NCBI GenBank assembly: GCA_900635465.1
Contig: LR134135.1
Location: forward strand, 4,030,001 to 4,094,000
Source: Lelliottia amnigena
GTDB taxonomy: Bacteria > Pseudomonadota > Gammaproteobacteria > Enterobacterales > Enterobacteriaceae
Length of the DNA stretch: 64,000 bases
Reading direction: 5' to 3'
Shown: positions 55,693-64,000 of the stretch, piece after piece
Layout of the letters: the number at the start of each line of letters is the position of its first letter
How positions within the stretch are numbered: position 1 is the first letter of the stretch
The notes under the pieces: generated by a model
Database searches by the model: none
What the model saw: the letters and a program-made list of their open reading frames with translations, nothing else
What the model was told of the DNA's origin: nothing
Made by a program: the position numbers and the translations under genes

Positions 55693-56730
55693 TTATTTCG
55701 CGAGGGTTACCGTAGCAGGAGAGGCCTGCTCAAACGCCCGTTCAAGGATTTCCAGATTGGTCAGAACGTCAGATTCCTTGACGTAATTTGGCGTCCCTTC
55801 GGTGATGGTTTCAAAGAGCGCATCATAGACGCGGCCATAGTCGCCAATTTCCGCTGCGATCTCTTCTTTGACCGTCACACCGTCGGCATTGACGTACTCC
55901 ATCACGCCGAGGGAGTCATCCGCGGCAAAACCCGTTTCGCCGGGCATAATATTGGCTTTCAGGCTGGTTTCCTGCTGGTCAATGCCGTATTTGATAAACG
56001 AGCCTCTGGTGCCGTGAACGATAAATTTTGGGTAATCGATTTTCACCAGATGACTGGTTTTGACGATCGCTTTTACATCGCCATAAAACAGCTGCGCTTC
56101 GAAAGTGTCGTCGGGGTTGGCTTTATTACGCAGGCTGCGGATGTCGTAAGCCACGTGATCCGGGCGGCCAAACAGGGAGATAATCTGGTCCATGGTATGC
56201 ACGCCAAGGCCGTAAAACGACCCGTCCTGCGGCAGGCCAGGCTTGGTTTCAGCAATCGGGCGGAAGTAATCAAAATGGCTTTCGACTTCAACAATCTCCC
56301 CCAGCTTGCCGCTCTCGATGGCTTTTTTCGCCGTCAGGAAGCAAGAGTCAAAGCGGCGATTCTGGTACGGCGTTACGGTCAGCCCTTTGCTTTTTGCCAG
56401 TGCGAAAAGCGCTTTAGCTTCAGCCATTGTCGGGGTAAAGGGTTTTTCCACCAGCACGTTTTTGCCCGCTTCCAGCGCGCGTTTCGCGTAATCAAAGTGG
56501 CTGTCGGCGTGCGTGCAGACGATCACCAGTTTGACCTGCGGATCGCCCAGCACTTCATCCAGATCGCTGGTGAAATGTATATGTGAATACTGCGGAGCCT
56601 GCTCTTCCGGCTTCGCGCTGCGGCGGTAAATATGCGCCACATGCCAGCTGTTTTTACGGTTGAGAACATACGGAAGGTGATAGCGGGTGGTGCTTTTACC
56701 AAATCCAATAAATGCGCAATGTAACGTCAT
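55693..56730 (-). CDS. yhhX: YhhX, Gfo/Idh/MocA-family oxidoreductase
   Basis: 345 aa, as E. coli. The N-terminal Rossmann fold has FIGFGKSTTRYHLPYVL (residues 7-23), EKPFTPT lies at about 95, the conserved family Lys, and a beta-sheet C-terminal domain follows. NAD(P)-dependent, likely on a sugar or polyol; substrate unknown. Placed just downstream of ryhB on the same strand. Confidence 0.93.
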   Translation of the reverse strand: MTLHCAFIGFGKSTTRYHLPYVLNRKNSWHVAHIYRRSAKPEEQAPQYSHIHFTSDLDEVLGDPQVKLVIVCTHADSHFDYAKRALEAGKNVLVEKPFTPTMAEAKALFALAKSKGLTVTPYQNRRFDSCFLTAKKAIESGKLGEIVEVESHFDYFRPIAETKPGLPQDGSFYGLGVHTMDQIISLFGRPDHVAYDIRSLRNKANPDDTFEAQLFYGDVKAIVKTSHLVKIDYPKFIVHGTRGSFIKYGIDQQETSLKANIMPGETGFAADDSLGVMEYVNADGVTVKEEIAAEIGDYGRVYDALFETITEGTPNYVKESDVLTNLEILERAFEQASPATVTLAK

Positions 56731-56941
56731 GGCTCAGTCCTTTTTAAGGTTGCTGTTCCTACCATAGCGCAACTTTTCCCTTCACCCCAGCGTTGACTTA
56801 GCCCATCCTTCGGGCGTGAGTGGCGCAGTCAGATTATTCACAGCAAGCGCGCAGCAACCGAAGCGTATACACAGTACGTGAGGATTGCGAGCACTTCCCG
56901 GCGGCAGAATGGCACGTAAGCCAGGCTGAAAAATAGACAAA

Positions 56942-57032
56942 AAAAAGCCAGCGAGAAGCTGGCTAAAGTAATACTGGAAGCAATGTGAGCAATGTCGTGC
57001 TTTCAGGTTTCCGTAGAGGTCTTCCTGAACGC
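56942..57032 (-). ncRNA. ryhB: RyhB, iron-responsive small RNA
   Basis: About 91 nt, read on the minus strand as GCGTTCAGGAAGACCTC..., then ACCTGAAAGCACGACATTGC, TCACATTGCTTCCAGTATTA, and the terminator hairpin GCCAGC-TTCTC-GCTGGC followed by six T. The central block, which pairs with sodB and other target mRNAs, is identical to my memory of E. coli RyhB. Only the loops differ. A Fur box covers the promoter. RyhB acts with Hfq to shut off iron-using proteins when iron is low. It lies between yhhX and yhhY, as in E. coli. Confidence 0.95.
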
Positions 57033-57037
57033 GAGAC

Positions 57038-57056
57038 AATAATAATCATTCTCATT
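57038..57056 (-). promoter_or_regulatory. Fur box at the ryhB promoter
   Basis: On the minus strand AATGAGAATGATTATTATT overlaps the -10 region right before the RyhB start, as in E. coli. With iron, Fur would repress ryhB. TTGGACAAC upstream is the likely -35 region. Confidence 0.9.
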
Positions 57057-57151
57057 CGCAGTTGTCCAATACTTTTTGCAAAAAAGTGAGTTGACTCAAA
57101 TTTCAAACTCAATGATGTTAAAAGGGAGATCAACCTAACGAGGACAAAGGA

Positions 57152-57640
57152 ATGAGTGAGATAGTGATACGCCACGCTGAACCGAATGATGCCGCGGCCA
57201 TACGCCAGAATTACATGCATCCGGGGGTGTATCATGACACGCTACAGCTACCTCATCCTTCTCTCGAAATGTGGCAAGAGCGCCTGGTTGTTAAGCCCGG
57301 GCAAAGACGTCTGGTGGCCTGCATTGATGAGAAAATCGTCGGCGACCTGTCGTTACAGGTAGAAGCCAGTCCACGGCGCAGCCATGTGGCATCCTTTGGC
57401 ATCAGCGTAGCAGCGGATGCGCAAGGGCGCGGCGTAGGCAGTGCGTTAATGCGTGAGATGATCAATCTTTGCGACAACTGGATGCGCATCGAACGTATTG
57501 AATTGACGGTATTTTCAGATAACCCAGCCGCACTGGCGCTGTATCGCAAATATGGCTTTGAAATTGAAGGCACCGGCAAGAAGTTTGCGCTGCGTAACGG
57601 CGAGTATGTCGATGCGTATTATATGGCGCGAATGAAGTAG
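57152..57640 (+). CDS. yhhY: YhhY, GNAT-family N-acetyltransferase
   Basis: 162 aa, as E. coli. GNAT fold with the acetyl-CoA loop DAQGRGVGSALMREM (about 89-103). E. coli YhhY acetylates aminoacyl groups including some antibiotics and tRNA-linked amino acids (literature recall). Divergent from ryhB with about 120 bp between them. A repeat follows its stop. Confidence 0.93.
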   Translation: MSEIVIRHAEPNDAAAIRQNYMHPGVYHDTLQLPHPSLEMWQERLVVKPGQRRLVACIDEKIVGDLSLQVEASPRRSHVASFGISVAADAQGRGVGSALMREMINLCDNWMRIERIELTVFSDNPAALALYRKYGFEIEGTGKKFALRNGEYVDAYYMARMK

Positions 57641-57645
57641 TTTGT

Positions 57646-57680
57646 TGCCCTCACCCTCTCCCACAGGGAGAGGGGATTGC
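57646..57680 (-). repeat. Short copy of the dispersed palindromic repeat
   Basis: TGCCCTCACCCTCTCCCACA, then GGGAGAGGGGATTGCC. It lies in the 84-bp gap between converging yhhY and ggt. A second palindromic piece, CCCCCCGCCCCTGTGGCGAG, follows at about 57695-57717. Confidence 0.7.
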
Positions 57681-57724
57681 CCGACATGCACTTCCCCCCG
57701 CCCCTGTGGCGAGAGGGGAAGACA

Positions 57725-59470
57725 TCAGTATCCAGCCGTCAAATCATCGACGGTGCGTGGATCGGATGCGCCAAACAGCGTACCGTCCGGCCCAACCATA
57801 ATGCTCTGGGTGCTGCCCATCGCCTCTTTCACCGCAATTTTCTGCCCGCGCTGCTCCAGCAGTTTTAAGGTATCCGGGCTAAAGCCCTTCTCCACGCGCA
57901 ACTCGTCCGGCAGCCACTGATGATGGAAACGCGGTGCGTTAGTCGCCTCCGCCACGTTCATACCAAAATCAATGCTGTTCACCACCATTTGCAGCACAGT
58001 GGTGATAATACGGCTGCCGCCAGGGCTACCGGTGACCAGCCAGGTTTTACCGTCTTTCACCACAATTGTCGGGGACATTGACGATAGCGGACGCTTCTTC
58101 GGCCCGACCGCATTGGCGTCGCCGCCCACCAGTCCGTAAACGTTCGGTACACCCGGTTTAGCCGAGAAATCATCCATTTCGTTGTTCAGTAAAATGCCGC
58201 TATTACCCGCCACAATCCCGGTGCCAAAAATGGTATTGAGCGTATAGGTCACCGCCACCGCGTTACCGTCTTTATCCACCACCGAGAAATGGGTGGTCTG
58301 ATTGCTCTCGTATGGCGCCAGTTTGCCGGGACGAATTTGGCTCGACGGTTTTGCCTTGTTGATATCAATCTGATCCGCCAGCGATTTGGCATACGCTTTG
58401 TTGGTCAGCGCCTGCCACGGCACTTTAACGAAATCCGGATCGCCGAGATATTCCGAGCGATCCGCGTAAGCAAACTTCTCCGCTTCGGCCATCACCTGCA
58501 TCGTATCGGCACTACCAAAGCCGAATTTGTGCATATCGAAGTTTTCAAGAATATTAAGGATCTGCACAATGTGGATCCCACCAGAAGACGGCGGTGGCAT
58601 TGAGTACACCTGATACCCGCGATAGTCGCCGCCGATCGGCTCGCGCTCGATAGCTTTATATTCCGCCAGATCGGCTTTGGTGATCAGTCCGCCGTTCTTT
58701 TGCATCTCTTCCGCGATTTGGTCGGCAATCGCCCCTTTGTAGAACGCATCCGGGCCGTTTTCAGCAATCAGCTCCAGGCTTTTCGCCAGATTTTTCTGCA
58801 CCAGCTTGTCGCCCTTTTTCAGCGGCTCGCCGTCTTTCCAGAAAATCGCTTTGCTGTTTTCATGGTTGGGAATGACTTCACTGCCGTAAGTTTCGAGGTC
58901 GTCTGCCAGGGCGTCGTTCACCACAAAACCGTCGCGCGCGAGCGTGATAGCAGGCTGCACCACTTTGTTCAGCGGCAGCGTGCCGTATTTTTCCAGCGCC
59001 AGCGAGAAGCCTGCCACCGTGCCCGGCGTGCCGGTTGCCAGATGTGACGTCAGCGATTTTTTACTGTCCGGGTTGCCCTGATCGTCGAGGAACATATCGC
59101 GGGAAGCCTGGTTCGGCGCCATTTCGCGGAAATCGATCGCCGTCGTTTTCCCGTCTTTGGTGCGCAGCATCATAAACCCGCCGCCGCCCAGATTCCCCGC
59201 CTGCGGATGGGTCACCGCCAGCGCATAACCCACGGCAACCGCAGCATCCACGGCATTACCGCCCTGCTTGAGAATATCCACGCCCACTTGGGTCGCCATC
59301 GCGTCAACCGATGCCACCATGCCCTGCTTCGCGCGAACGGGATGAAATACATCTTCTTCGACGCCATACGAGACAGGCGGTGCGGCAGGCGGATTTGCCG
59401 CCACGGTGAACGTGCCGCCTGCCATCAGCGCAGCGATAGCGACCCAGCGCAGAAACGTTGGTTTTATCAT
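57725..59470 (-). CDS. ggt: Gamma-glutamyltranspeptidase (periplasmic)
   Basis: 581 aa (E. coli 580) from ATG 59470 (MIKPTFLRWVAIAALMAGG); the frame is open nine codons further. A signal peptide of about 25 residues ends near TVAANPP. The proenzyme cuts itself before the Thr of QTTHFSVVDKDG (near residue 391) to give the large and small subunits. SSGGIHIVQIL and PLSSMSPTIV are conserved. It hydrolyses glutathione and transfers the glutamyl group. Confidence 0.96.
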   Translation of the reverse strand: MIKPTFLRWVAIAALMAGGTFTVAANPPAAPPVSYGVEEDVFHPVRAKQGMVASVDAMATQVGVDILKQGGNAVDAAVAVGYALAVTHPQAGNLGGGGFMMLRTKDGKTTAIDFREMAPNQASRDMFLDDQGNPDSKKSLTSHLATGTPGTVAGFSLALEKYGTLPLNKVVQPAITLARDGFVVNDALADDLETYGSEVIPNHENSKAIFWKDGEPLKKGDKLVQKNLAKSLELIAENGPDAFYKGAIADQIAEEMQKNGGLITKADLAEYKAIEREPIGGDYRGYQVYSMPPPSSGGIHIVQILNILENFDMHKFGFGSADTMQVMAEAEKFAYADRSEYLGDPDFVKVPWQALTNKAYAKSLADQIDINKAKPSSQIRPGKLAPYESNQTTHFSVVDKDGNAVAVTYTLNTIFGTGIVAGNSGILLNNEMDDFSAKPGVPNVYGLVGGDANAVGPKKRPLSSMSPTIVVKDGKTWLVTGSPGGSRIITTVLQMVVNSIDFGMNVAEATNAPRFHHQWLPDELRVEKGFSPDTLKLLEQRGQKIAVKEAMGSTQSIMVGPDGTLFGASDPRTVDDLTAGY

Positions 59471-59592
59471 TGTTATTCTCCAGGTGATGGGATCCATATT
59501 CCCGTTTAAGCCTGGTTCACAACTCCTAAAAAATCATCGTGGTGTCAGAATCGAGATAAACTTAAGAGAAGCCTCAGAGGGAGGAAAAGATA

Positions 59593-60018
59593 ATGAAACG
59601 ACTTTTGCTTATTACGGCGCTGCTCCCGTTTGCTGCGTTGGCACAACCACAGCCACTGAATACGATGAACAACCCCAATCAACCGGGGTATGTCATTCCG
59701 AGTCAGCAGCGGATGCAGACGGAGATGATGAACCAACAGCAGCAGCAAAAAGGGATGCTCAATCAACAGTTGAGAACCCAAACACAGCTTCAGCAGCAGC
59801 ATCTGCAAACGCAGATGAACACCAATACCCAGCGGATCCAGCAGGGCCAGATGCGTGAGCAGCCATTGCCGAACGCCAACGGCGGCATGCTCAACAGCAC
59901 GCCACGACCGAGTTCCAGAACGCTTCTGGGGGGTGATAGCGGAGGGGTTGCGCCGCAGCAACAGCATATGCTGCCGCAGCGCCAGAACGGCGAATTACTC
60001 AGTCCGCCGCTGAATTAA
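59593..60018 (+). CDS. yhhA: YhhA, secreted Gln-rich DUF2756 protein
   Basis: 141 aa (E. coli 146). A signal peptide of about 17 residues ([14 protein letters not shown]), then a Gln/Asn-rich, low-complexity region with [34 protein letters not shown] and similar repeats. Probably coiled-coil and periplasmic; function unknown. GAGGGAGGAAAAGATA is its ribosome site. Its last 20 bases overlap the end of ugpQ on the other strand. Confidence 0.92.
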   Translation: MKRLLLITALLPFAALAQPQPLNTMNNPNQPGYVIPSQQRMQTEMMNQQQQQKGMLNQQLRTQTQLQQQHLQTQMNTNTQRIQQGQMREQPLPNANGGMLNSTPRPSSRTLLGGDSGGVAPQQQHMLPQRQNGELLSPPLN

Positions 60019-60748
60019 AGTCTGGACCAATCACGTCGATGGCATCGGTACAGATGCAGTCGACGCCCCAGCGCAGCAGCTCTGCCGCGCGCTGGGGTTT
60101 GTTAACGGTATAAACCAGAATGTGTAATCCGGCGTCTTTCAGCATTTTTACGCGCGCTTCATCCAGCAGTCTGTGATTTAGATGAATCGACACGCAGGCT
60201 AAACGCGTTGTTAGCGCCTGCCAGTCGTCACGCCATTCATCCAGCAGCAAACCGCGCGGCAGCTCCGGTGCGGCCGCAAGAGCGGCTTCCAGCGCGTCGA
60301 TTTCAAACGACGACAGCAGCGGCGCCGTCATCCCGTCCCACATTTCGCGCGCCGCCAGCGCAATCACTTTGCCTGTGAGCGGCCCGCTGCCGGTGGTCGG
60401 TTTGATTTCAATGTTGGCCATCATACCGTGCTGACGACAGCGATCCGCCACTTCCGCCAGCAGCGGCAGCGGTTCGCCTTTGAATTCACTGCTGTACCAG
60501 CTGCCTGCGTCCACTTTCAGCAGATCGCGCCACGGCAGCGCTCCCGCCACGCCCCAGCCATTACTGGTACGCTCCAGATTGTCGTCATGCAGCAGGAAGA
60601 TTTCACCGTCTTGCGACAGCTTAGCGTCAAACTCGATCATCCGATGACCGTAATGCGCACCCACGTCAATCGCTGCCAGCGTGTTTTCCGGTGCCAGTTT
60701 ACCGCCGCCGCGATGGGCGACGATGTGAGGATAAGGCCAGTGACTCAT
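59999..60748 (-). CDS. ugpQ: UgpQ, cytoplasmic glycerophosphodiester phosphodiesterase
   Basis: 249 aa (E. coli 247). GDPD barrel: [12 protein letters not shown] at residues 12-23 has the active His and the Glu metal ligand, then [26 protein letters not shown], given in two parts, holds further ligands. It splits glycerophosphodiesters brought in by UgpBAEC into glycerol-3-phosphate and an alcohol. Its start overlaps the ugpC stop; its end overlaps yhhA. Confidence 0.95.
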   Translation of the reverse strand: MSHWPYPHIVAHRGGGKLAPENTLAAIDVGAHYGHRMIEFDAKLSQDGEIFLLHDDNLERTSNGWGVAGALPWRDLLKVDAGSWYSSEFKGEPLPLLAEVADRCRQHGMMANIEIKPTTGSGPLTGKVIALAAREMWDGMTAPLLSSFEIDALEAALAAAPELPRGLLLDEWRDDWQALTTRLACVSIHLNHRLLDEARVKMLKDAGLHILVYTVNKPQRAAELLRWGVDCICTDAIDVIGPDFNSAAD

Positions 60749-61816
60749 ACGCGTTGTCCTGTTTCGCCATCAAATAAGTGCAGATGATTTTCGGGCAGAT
60801 GCAGCCAGAGCGTGCTGCCGGCTTTAGGGCGTTCCTGATGGGCCAGACGCACCACCATTTTTTGATCGCCCCAGCGCCCGTGCGCCAGGTTATCCGCTCC
60901 CAGCATCTCCAGCGTGTCCATGACTAACGGCACGCCGCCGTCCGCCTGCGAGCTTAACGCAATATGTTCCGGGCGGATACCCAGCGTCATTTTACGTCCG
61001 GCATAACCGCGATAATACCAGTTGATCGGCAGCGCCATACCGCTCTCAAGCTCGAAATGGGTGCCCGCGTGGCTGATGCGCCCTTCCAGCAAATTCATCG
61101 CCGGACTGCCAATAAAGCTCGCCACAAAGCGGCTGGCCGGTTTTTCATACACTTCAACCGGCGTACCGATTTGCTCCGCAATCCCTTTATTCATCACCAT
61201 CACGCGTTGTGCCAGCGTCATGGCTTCGACCTGATCGTGGGTGACGTACAGCGAGGTGGTTTTCAGGCGACGATGCAAATGCTGTAACTCAAGGCGCATT
61301 TGCACGCGCAGTTTGGCGTCGAGGTTAGAGAGCGGTTCATCGAACAGGAAGACCGCCGGATCGCGCACGATAGCGCGCCCCATCGCCACGCGTTGACGCT
61401 GCCCACCGGACAACTCGCGCGGACGGCGTTTCAGCAAGCCGTCGAGTTCCAGAATGCGCGCCGCCTCTTTGACACGCTCTTCGATGTGGCCCTTGCCCAT
61501 CCCACGAATTTTCAGCCCCCCAGGCCATGTTCTCTTCCACGCTCATGTGTGGATACAGCGCGTAGTTCTGGAACACCATCGCGATGCCTCTGTCTTTTGG
61601 CTCCATCTCCGTGACGCGCTGCCTGTCAATCCAGATATCGCCGCTGGTCACGCGCTCAAGCCCGGCGACCATGCGCAGCAGCGTGGATTTTCCGCAGCCG
61701 GACGGGCCGACCATCACGATAAACTCACCATCTGCCACGTCTAGCGTCAGCGGCTGAATGACCTGAGTTTTGCTGTCCCAGCTTTTGGTTACTGCCTGTA
61801 ATTTTAATCCAGCCAT
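60745..61816 (-). pseudogene. ugpC: UgpC, ABC transporter ATPase, one frameshift
   Basis: ATPase of the sn-glycerol-3-phosphate importer. From ATG 61816 ([13 protein letters not shown]) the Walker A is GPSGCGKST at residues 37-45. The frame breaks at six C on the plus strand (61516-61521) inside the part that should read [20 protein letters not shown]. The signature ELSGGQRQR, Walker B VFLFDEP and a C-terminal regulatory domain follow in the next frame. Minus one base it has 357 codons (356 aa, as E. coli). One base separates it from ugpE. Likely a sequencing insertion. Confidence 0.94.
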
Positions 61817-61817
61817 C

Positions 61818-62663
61818 TTATTTCTCACTGTCCACTAAGCCACGCACAAACGCGCGCTGCATGGCTAAAACGATAACGACCGGAGGGATGAGGGTGAGCA
61901 GCATCGCCGCCATCACCTGATTCCAGAGCGTGGTGCCTTCGCCCGTGGCGATCATGCCTTTGATGCCCGCTACGGCGGTGCCGAGATTGACGTCCTGCAC
62001 AATCAGCAGCGGCCACAGATACTGGTTCCAGCCGTAGATAAAGGTGATCACGAACAGCGCCGCAAGGTTGGTTTTGGAGAGCGGCAGCACGATGTCACGG
62101 AAAAAGCGCATCGGTGACGCACCGTCGATTCGCGCCGCTTCAATCAGCTCGTCCGGCAACGTCATAAAGAACTGGCGGAACAAAAACGTCGCCGTTGCTG
62201 ACGCCATCAGCGGCAGCGTTAGACCCGCGTAACTGTCGAGCATTTTCAGGTTGGCGATCACTTCGACCGTCGGGAAAATACGCACTTCAACCGGCAGCAT
62301 CAGGGTGATAAAAATCATCCAGAAGAACAGGTTGCGCAGCGGAAAACGGAACCAAACGATGGCGAACGCAGAGAGCATCGACACCACAATTTTGCCGACC
62401 GTGATGCCGAACGCCATGATGAAGCTGTTCAGCATCATCAGCCAGAACGGCGCGCTATTCGCGCCCACGCCCTGCGTCCAGATGGTCGCCATGTTTTCAA
62501 AAAGATGACCACCGGGGATCAGCGTCATCGGCGTTTCAAACACGGCTTTAGTGTCCAACGTGGCGGCCACAAAGGCGATGTACAGCGGGAAGAGGATGAC
62601 GATAATCCCCAGAATCAGCATGGTGTGGCTGAAAATCGTCAGCCCCGGACGGTTCTCAATCAT
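61818..62663 (-). CDS. ugpE: UgpE, ABC permease for glycerol-3-phosphate
   Basis: 281 aa, as E. coli. Six membrane segments, with the EAA loop that contacts the ATPase ([26 protein letters not shown] at about 180-205, given as a block). Forms the channel with UgpA. Starts with ATGA overlap on ugpA and ends one base before ugpC. Confidence 0.96.
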   Translation of the reverse strand: MIENRPGLTIFSHTMLILGIIVILFPLYIAFVAATLDTKAVFETPMTLIPGGHLFENMATIWTQGVGANSAPFWLMMLNSFIMAFGITVGKIVVSMLSAFAIVWFRFPLRNLFFWMIFITLMLPVEVRIFPTVEVIANLKMLDSYAGLTLPLMASATATFLFRQFFMTLPDELIEAARIDGASPMRFFRDIVLPLSKTNLAALFVITFIYGWNQYLWPLLIVQDVNLGTAVAGIKGMIATGEGTTLWNQVMAAMLLTLIPPVVIVLAMQRAFVRGLVDSEK

Positions 62664-63547
62664 TGGTAGCGCACCTTACTTTCGACATAGCGGAACTGAA
62701 CCACCGTCAGCACAATCACCAGCAGCATCAGCACCACCGACTGGGCAGCAGACGCAGAGAGATCCAGACCCGCAAACCCTTCGCGGTAAATTTTATAAAT
62801 CAAGGTCGTCGTGGCCTGCACCGGCCCACCGGCGGTGGCGGCGTCGATCACCGGGAAGGTATCGAAGAAGGCGTAGACCAGGTTGACCACCAGCAGGAAA
62901 AAACTCACCGGGGCGATCAGCGGCAGTGCCAGCTTAAAGAAGCGACGGATCGGGCCTGCGCCGTCAATTGCGGCGGCTTCAACCAGCGATCGCGGAATGG
63001 ATTGCAGCGCGGCAAAGAAGAATAAGAAGTTGTAGCTGATCTGCTTCCAGACCGAGGCGAAAACCACCAGAAACATCGCCTGGCCGCTGTTTTGCGCATG
63101 GTTCCAGTCGTATCCCATCTCACCGAGGAAATGGGTTATTAATCCGCGTCCTGGGTTAAACAGGAAAATCCACAGCACGGCGGCAACGGCAGGCGCAACG
63201 GCGTACGGCAGCAGCATTAGCGTTTGATAAATACGACTGCCGCGCACCACGTAATCCACCAGGGCGGCGAAGAACAGCGAGGCCAGGAGACCACTGACGG
63301 TCACCATGGTGCTGAATTTTATCGTCGTCCAGAAGGAATCGATGTAGTAGCTGTCGTGCCACAACGCAGCGAAGTTATCCAGACCCACGAACTGGCTGGA
63401 CAAACCGAAAGGATCGACACTTTGTACCGAGTACCACAGCGCTTCGCCGGCAGGCCAGATAAAGAAGATGACGGTGATAATCAGCTGCGGGGCGACCAGC
63501 AGATACGGCAGCCAGCGCGAACGGAACACCGGACGGGATGATGACAT
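62660..63547 (-). CDS. ugpA: UgpA, ABC permease for glycerol-3-phosphate
   Basis: 295 aa, as E. coli. Six membrane segments and an EAA loop ([22 protein letters not shown]). The N-terminus [21 protein letters not shown] leads into the first helix. It heteropairs with UgpE. The 158-bp gap to ugpB holds two REP units and a dispersed repeat. Confidence 0.96.
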   Translation of the reverse strand: MSSSRPVFRSRWLPYLLVAPQLIITVIFFIWPAGEALWYSVQSVDPFGLSSQFVGLDNFAALWHDSYYIDSFWTTIKFSTMVTVSGLLASLFFAALVDYVVRGSRIYQTLMLLPYAVAPAVAAVLWIFLFNPGRGLITHFLGEMGYDWNHAQNSGQAMFLVVFASVWKQISYNFLFFFAALQSIPRSLVEAAAIDGAGPIRRFFKLALPLIAPVSFFLLVVNLVYAFFDTFPVIDAATAGGPVQATTTLIYKIYREGFAGLDLSASAAQSVVLMLLVIVLTVVQFRYVESKVRYQ

Positions 63548-63570
63548 AAAGGGACTCTTTTCCAGAAAAC

Positions 63571-63603
63571 GCCGGGTGGCAGCGTCGCCTTACCCGGCCT
63601 ACA
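63571..63603 (+). repeat. REP element between ugpB and ugpA, first unit
   Basis: GCCGGGTGGCAGCG-TCGCCTTACCCGGCCTACA is a standard enterobacterial REP palindrome (given in two parts). In an mRNA it would form a stable hairpin after ugpB, so it may set the ratio of binding protein to permease. Confidence 0.85.
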
Positions 63604-63610
63604 AGGTACA

Positions 63611-63661
63611 TTTTCTCCCTCTCCCAGTGGGAGAGGGTTTAGTGAGGGCATCAGCTCGCAC
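63611..63661 (+). repeat. Dispersed palindromic repeat inside the REP pair
   Basis: TTTCTCCCTCTCCCAGTGGG, then AGAGGGTTTAGTGAGGGCATCAGCTCGCAC with small changes from the array at 49966. It sits between two REP units, so the three together form a mosaic. Confidence 0.8.
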
Positions 63662-63668
63662 TAAACCT

Positions 63669-63699
63669 GTAGACCGGATAAGCGCAGCGCCATCCGGCA
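63669..63699 (+). repeat. REP element between ugpB and ugpA, second unit
   Basis: GTAGACCGGATAAGCGCAG, then CGCCATCCGGCA: a REP unit in the other orientation to the first. It lies seven bases after the ugpB stop. Confidence 0.85.
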
Positions 63700-63705
63700 A
63701 AAGCA

Positions 63706-64000
63706 TTAAGACTTCGTTGACTGCTCAAAGCGACGCAGCAGCAGATTTCCGCGCTCTACCGCAGAATCCAGCGCCTGCTGAGGGGTTTTCTTACCGGTCC
63801 ACACGCTTTCCAGCTCCTCATCCACGATGGTACGAATCTGCGGCATATTGCCCAGACGCAGGCCTTTCGTGAACGGCAACGGCGGCTTGTTCATCATCTG
63901 ACGCGTGGCAATATCAGCGCCTGGGTTTTTCTCATAGAAACCCTGCTCGCGAGTCAGATCGTACGCGGCTTTGGTAATAGGCAGATAACCGGTTTTCTGG
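63706..64000 (-). CDS. ugpB: UgpB, glycerol-3-phosphate binding protein, C-terminal part
   Basis: Only the last 97 codons are inside the window; the gene goes on beyond base 64000. The end reads [20 protein letters not shown]...[17 protein letters not shown]...[17 protein letters not shown], nearly as E. coli UgpB. Periplasmic substrate-binding protein that hands glycerol-3-phosphate and glycerophosphodiesters to UgpAE. Expected to be induced by phosphate starvation through PhoB; that promoter is outside this window. Confidence 0.95.
   Translation of the reverse strand, partial: QKTGYLPITKAAYDLTREQGFYEKNPGADIATRQMMNKPPLPFTKGLRLGNMPQIRTIVDEELESVWTGKKTPQQALDSAVERGNLLLRRFEQSTKS

Overview
This window is a stretch of enterobacterial core chromosome. 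The genes and their order (hof / mrcA-nudE-igaA-yrfG-hslRO / pckA / envZ-ompR-greB-tex / feoABC-bioH-gntX-nfuA-gntT / malQP-malT / glpRGE-glpD / glgP-A-C-X-B-asd / yhgN / gntU-K-R / yhhW-yhhX-ryhB-yhhY-ggt-yhhA / ugpQ-C-E-A-B) match the 74-77 min region of Escherichia coli, and most proteins look E. coli-like at nearly full length. Differences from E. coli are a toxin-antitoxin pair after pckA, a DUF1471 gene after feoC, a small phage-like insert between yhgN and gntU, and many copies of a GC-rich palindromic repeat (GGGAGAGGG / GAGGGCATCAGACCGCAC). Together these suggest an Enterobacter, Lelliottia or Leclercia-type organism rather than Escherichia. The genus is inference.

Layout. 0-5 kb: end of the hofMNO cluster, PBP1A (mrcA) and NudE. 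5-11 kb: the Rcs brake IgaA, nucleotidase YrfG, heat-shock proteins Hsp15 and Hsp33, membrane protein YhgE. 11-19 kb: PEP carboxykinase, a HigB/HigA-like (NadS-type) toxin-antitoxin pair, the EnvZ-OmpR osmoregulatory pair, GreB and Tex. 19-26 kb: ferrous iron uptake feoABC with FNR- and Fur-like sites, a secreted DUF1471 protein, BioH, GntX, NfuA and the gluconate permease GntT with two GntR boxes. 26-34 kb: maltodextrin enzymes MalQ and MalP, divergent from their activator MalT. 34-38 kb: GlpR, GlpG, GlpE and aerobic glycerol-3-phosphate dehydrogenase GlpD. 38-49 kb: the glycogen operon glgBXCAP with asd upstream, all on the minus strand. 49-53 kb: yhgN, a repeat-rich non-core kilobase with an Ash-like fragment and an unknown 148-aa protein, then gntU-gntK-gntR. 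54-60 kb: an ERIC element, pirin YhhW, oxidoreductase YhhX, the small RNA RyhB, acetyltransferase YhhY, gamma-glutamyltranspeptidase and YhhA. 60-64 kb: the ugp glycerol-3-phosphate ABC importer, cut by the window end inside ugpB.

Themes. Much of the window handles sugars and reserve carbon: maltodextrin, glycogen, gluconate, glycerol-3-phosphate and gluconeogenesis. Recognisable operators include CRP-like sites at pckA and malT, MalT-like boxes, GntR boxes, a GlpR operator pair and Fur sites.

Quality warning. Eight core genes (hofM, envZ, tex, malQ, malP, glgB, asd, ugpC) and the Ash-like ORF are broken by single-base indels, mostly in short homopolymers. Removing or adding one base restores E. 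coli-like lengths. Because asd is essential in E. coli and envZ carries five separate indels, the simplest reading is uncorrected sequencing error rather than gene decay. I found no rRNA, tRNA, CRISPR array or complete insertion sequence. No clearly new biological system is present; the best places to look are the insert at 50.3-51.4 kb, the repeat family with its local expansions, and the toxin-antitoxin pair.
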